Source: JBKHJZ01 sp046537875 (lineage in GTDB: Bacteria > Actinomycetota > Acidimicrobiia > Acidimicrobiales > VFJN01). From it: a DNA stretch of 13,140 nucleotides. The first letter of the stretch is position 1. Each line of letters starts with the position of its first letter. Below, piece by piece: positions 10,834 to 13,140 of the stretch. The notes beneath the pieces are model-generated. The model searched no databases. It was given only the letters and a program-made list of their open reading frames with translations, and was not told where the DNA came from. Location of the stretch: assembly GCA_046537875.1 (NCBI GenBank), contig JBKHJZ010000085.1, positions 1-13,140 of the forward strand, in the 5' to 3' direction. The position numbers and the translations under genes are program-made.

Positions 10834-13140
10834 CCGACCGGGACCGCGTCGGGGCACCGGGTACGGCGACCGCAGGGAACGCGGCCGGCGGCGCCCAGGA
10901 TGCGATCAGCGCGCCCTCCCCGCCGCCCGAGGCCCTGCGTCCCGCCGGCGGGGAGAGCGCTCGCGAGCCCGGCGCCCCGGCAACCCCGGCAGACACCGCG
11001 CCGCCCGGCTTCCGGGCGCGCTGGGTGCAACGCACCACGGGGGGAGCACCGCTCTTCCCGCTGTTCGTGCTGTTCGGGCTCAACATGGTCGACGAGCTCG
11101 ACCGCACGGCGTTCGGCATCCTGCTGCCCGAGATCCGCGACCACTTCGGGCTGAACACCAGCGGCATCCTCACGGTCGTCTCGCTCTCGCTGATCGGGGC
11201 GCTGGTCCTGGCGATCCCCATCGGCTTCCACGCCGACCGCGGCAAGCGCGTGCGCATCGCCCGGCTCGGGGCGACCGGGTGGGGCGTCTTCTCCGTGTTC
11301 ACCGGCCTGGCGCCCACGCTGTGGGCGCTGGGCATCGCCCGGTCGGGGTCGAGCCTCGGGCGCGCGGTCAACGAGCCGGTGCACAACTCGCTGCTCGCCG
11401 ACTTCTACGACATCCCGGTCAGGCCGCGCGTCTACGGCGTCCACCGCTACGCCAACGCGATCGGGCAGTTCCTCGGGCCGATGTCGGCCGGCGTCATCGC
11501 CTACGCATTCGGCTGGCGGGCCCCGTTCATCGTCTTCGGCATCCCCACGTTCCTCTTCGTGCTGCTCGCGCTGCGCCTCCGTGAGCCGACCCGTGGCCAC
11601 TTCGAGCGCCGGGCGATGGGCGCCTCCGAGGCGGTGATCGCCACCGACGAGGAGTCCCCGTCGTTCGCCGAGTCGTGGCGGATCCTCGGCGGGGTGCGGT
11701 CGCTCCAGCGCGTCTTCCACGCCCTGCCCTTCATCGCCATCTCGATCGTCGGCCTGCTGACGCTGGGTGCGCTGTTCTACGAGGAGGTCTTCAACCTCGA
11801 CGAGCGTGCCCGCGGCTTCCTGTCGGCGTCCGTGGAGCCCGCCCAGCTGCTGGGCCTGGTCATCGGGATCCCCATCGCCACCAGGCTCATGGCCCGCGAC
11901 CCGGCGCTCGTGCTGCGCATGCTCTCGGGCCTGGCGTTCGTGGTGGCCTCGGCCTGGGTGGTGTTCGCCCTGGCGCCCAACCTCGGGGTGGCGGTGGGCG
12001 CCAACGTGGTGATCTCGGGGTGCATGGGCATCCTGCTGCCCGGGACCTACGCCATCATGTCGCTGGCCATCCCGGCCAAGGTGAGGTCGTTCGGCTTCGC
12101 CGTCGGCACCCTGTGGATCCTTCCCGGCCTCGCGCTGCTGCCGATCGTCGGGTGGGTGGCCGACGAGTACGGCATCCGGTCGGGGCTCCTGCTCGCCGCG
12201 CCGGTGTTCATGGTCGGCGGCCTCGTCCTGGCGTCCGCCGGCAAGCTTGTGACCCACGATGTCCAGCAGGTGTGGCGGTCGGCGGCGGCCCGGTCGGAGG
12301 TGGCGCACCTCCGCCGCGAGGGCAAGATCAAGCTGCTGCTCGCCCGGGGCATCGACGTGCACTACGACAACGTGCAGGTGCTGTTCGGCGTCGACATCGA
12401 GGTCGACGAGGGCGAGATCGTGGCGCTCCTCGGCACCAACGGCGCCGGAAAGTCGACGTTGCTCAAGGCCATCTCCGGGCTGGTGCAGCCGAGCGGGGGA
12501 GCGGTGGTGTTCGATGGGCGCGACATGACCCACACCCCGCCAGACGAGGTGGCGGGGCGGGGAGTCACCCAGGTCCCCGGTGGCCAGGGCGTCTTCGGGC
12601 AGCTCAGCGTGCACGACAACCTGCGCCTGGCGGCGTGGCAGCAGCGTCGGCGGCCGGCCGAGGCGGCGGCGGCCACCGCCCAGGTGCTCGACATGTTCCC
12701 GATGCTGCGCGACCGGCTCGACGAACCGGCCGGCAACCTGTCGGGCGGTCAGCAGCAGATGCTCACCCTGGGCATGGCGTTCATCGGCAGGCCGCGGCTG
12801 CTGATGATCGACGAGCTGTCGCTCGGCCTCGCCCCGGCGGTGGTCACCCAGCTGCTCGACCTGGTGCGCGAGCTGCGCGACCGGGGCACCACGATCATCC
12901 TCGTCGAGCAGTCGGTGAACGTGGCGCTGACGGTGGCCGACCGGGCCTACTTCCTGGAGAAGGGCGAGGTCCGCTTCGAGGGGCCCACGTCCGAGCTCCT
13001 CGAGCGGCCCGACCTGCTGCGCTCGGTCTTCCTGCACGCGGCCGGCTCCGCCATCGGCGGGCAGGCGGGTGCCGACGGAGCCGAGCCGGCCGGCGATGGC
13101 GCGCAGTCCCCCGCGGCAGCGGCCGCAGCCGGGGCCGGGC
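10830..13140 (+). CDS. MFS transporter fused to LivF-type ABC ATPase (partial, runs off the right edge)
   Basis: The frame is open for 770 codons, from the ATG at 10830 to the window end, with no stop. Residues 1-70 are low-complexity Pro/Ala/Gly. Residues ~74-470 hold about 12 hydrophobic helices of the major facilitator superfamily, with NMVDELDRTAFG in helix 1 and motif A GFHADRGKR at 132-140. After a charged linker (~470-505) comes a whole ABC ATPase: Walker A GTNGAGKST (535-543), Q-loop region TQVPGGQGVF, signature LSGGQQQ from 637, Walker B LLMIDE (657-662), and LVEQSVN in place of the H-loop His, as in LivF. Residues ~740 onward are an Ala/Gly-rich tail or linker. An even helix number leaves the ATPase in the cytoplasm, where it could drive the LivH-LivM pore. 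The ATGA overlap with the permease implies coupled translation. The role of the MFS half is unknown. No frameshift joins the parts; the frame is continuous across the linker. Confidence 0.88.
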   Translation, partial: MTDRDRVGAPGTATAGNAAGGAQDAISAPSPPPEALRPAGGESAREPGAPATPADTAPPGFRARWVQRTTGGAPLFPLFVLFGLNMVDELDRTAFGILLPEIRDHFGLNTSGILTVVSLSLIGALVLAIPIGFHADRGKRVRIARLGATGWGVFSVFTGLAPTLWALGIARSGSSLGRAVNEPVHNSLLADFYDIPVRPRVYGVHRYANAIGQFLGPMSAGVIAYAFGWRAPFIVFGIPTFLFVLLALRLREPTRGHFERRAMGASEAVIATDEESPSFAESWRILGGVRSLQRVFHALPFIAISIVGLLTLGALFYEEVFNLDERARGFLSASVEPAQLLGLVIGIPIATRLMARDPALVLRMLSGLAFVVASAWVVFALAPNLGVAVGANVVISGCMGILLPGTYAIMSLAIPAKVRSFGFAVGTLWILPGLALLPIVGWVADEYGIRSGLLLAAPVFMVGGLVLASAGKLVTHDVQQVWRSAAARSEVAHLRREGKIKLLLARGIDVHYDNVQVLFGVDIEVDEGEIVALLGTNGAGKSTLLKAISGLVQPSGGAVVFDGRDMTHTPPDEVAGRGVTQVPGGQGVFGQLSVHDNLRLAAWQQRRRPAEAAAATAQVLDMFPMLRDRLDEPAGNLSGGQQQMLTLGMAFIGRPRLLMIDELSLGLAPAVVTQLLDLVRELRDRGTTIILVEQSVNVALTVADRAYFLEKGEVRFEGPTSELLERPDLLRSVFLHAAGSAIGGQAGADGAEPAGDGAQSPAAAAAAGAG

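Noticed and set aside
10311..13037. Very long open frame on the minus strand (about 900 codons) antisense to the MFS-ATPase gene
   Set aside because: Its translation is low-complexity His/Gly/Arg/Asp-rich with no domain, while the plus strand encodes clear MFS and ABC motifs. Long antisense frames are expected at this GC content.

Overview
The window is very GC-rich. Its genes use almost exclusively G/C in third codon positions, several start with GTG, and at least two probably sit at the very 5' end of their mRNA (leaderless). Together with the gene types (actinobacterial-style acyl-CoA enzymes, a hydrolase-linked class III cyclase, LivH-LivM fusion), this suggests a high-GC actinobacterium, plausibly an Acidimicrobiia-like lineage. 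That placement is inference. Coding density is high: no gap exceeds 200 bases, and I see no tRNA, rRNA, CRISPR array, insertion sequence or phage gene.

Left part (1-4215): a VOC/glyoxalase-fold protein (minus) diverges from an acyl-CoA carboxylase subunit (plus) in which a biotin carrier domain is fused directly to a carboxyltransferase, with no biotin carboxylase nearby. A small two-helix membrane protein with a Pro/Gly/Tyr-rich tail (minus) lies between it and a RhlG-like short-chain dehydrogenase (plus).

Middle (4216-7778): on the minus strand a three-module protein, an OmpR/CadC-type winged helix fused to an alpha/beta hydrolase fused to a class III nucleotide cyclase, is followed 34 bases later by an acyl-CoA dehydrogenase. 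Divergent from the cyclase gene is a single-hotdog MaoC/PhaJ-type enoyl-CoA hydratase.

Right part (7841-13140, open at the right edge): a TetR regulator, a LivH-LivM fused permease and a third gene are chained by two 4-base start/stop overlaps (GTGA, ATGA). The third gene is an uninterrupted frame from 10830 to the window end. It encodes a 12-helix major facilitator (MFS) transporter joined to a complete LivF-type ABC ATPase. This hybrid of a secondary transporter and an ABC motor subunit, inside a Liv operon, is the most unusual item in the window.

Taken together (inference), this looks like an acyl-CoA metabolism neighbourhood. It has carboxylase, beta-ketoacyl reductase, acyl-CoA dehydrogenase and enoyl-CoA hydratase activities, a locally encoded sensor that may both bind DNA and make cAMP, and a TetR-controlled uptake system. 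The transported substrate cannot be read from the sequence.
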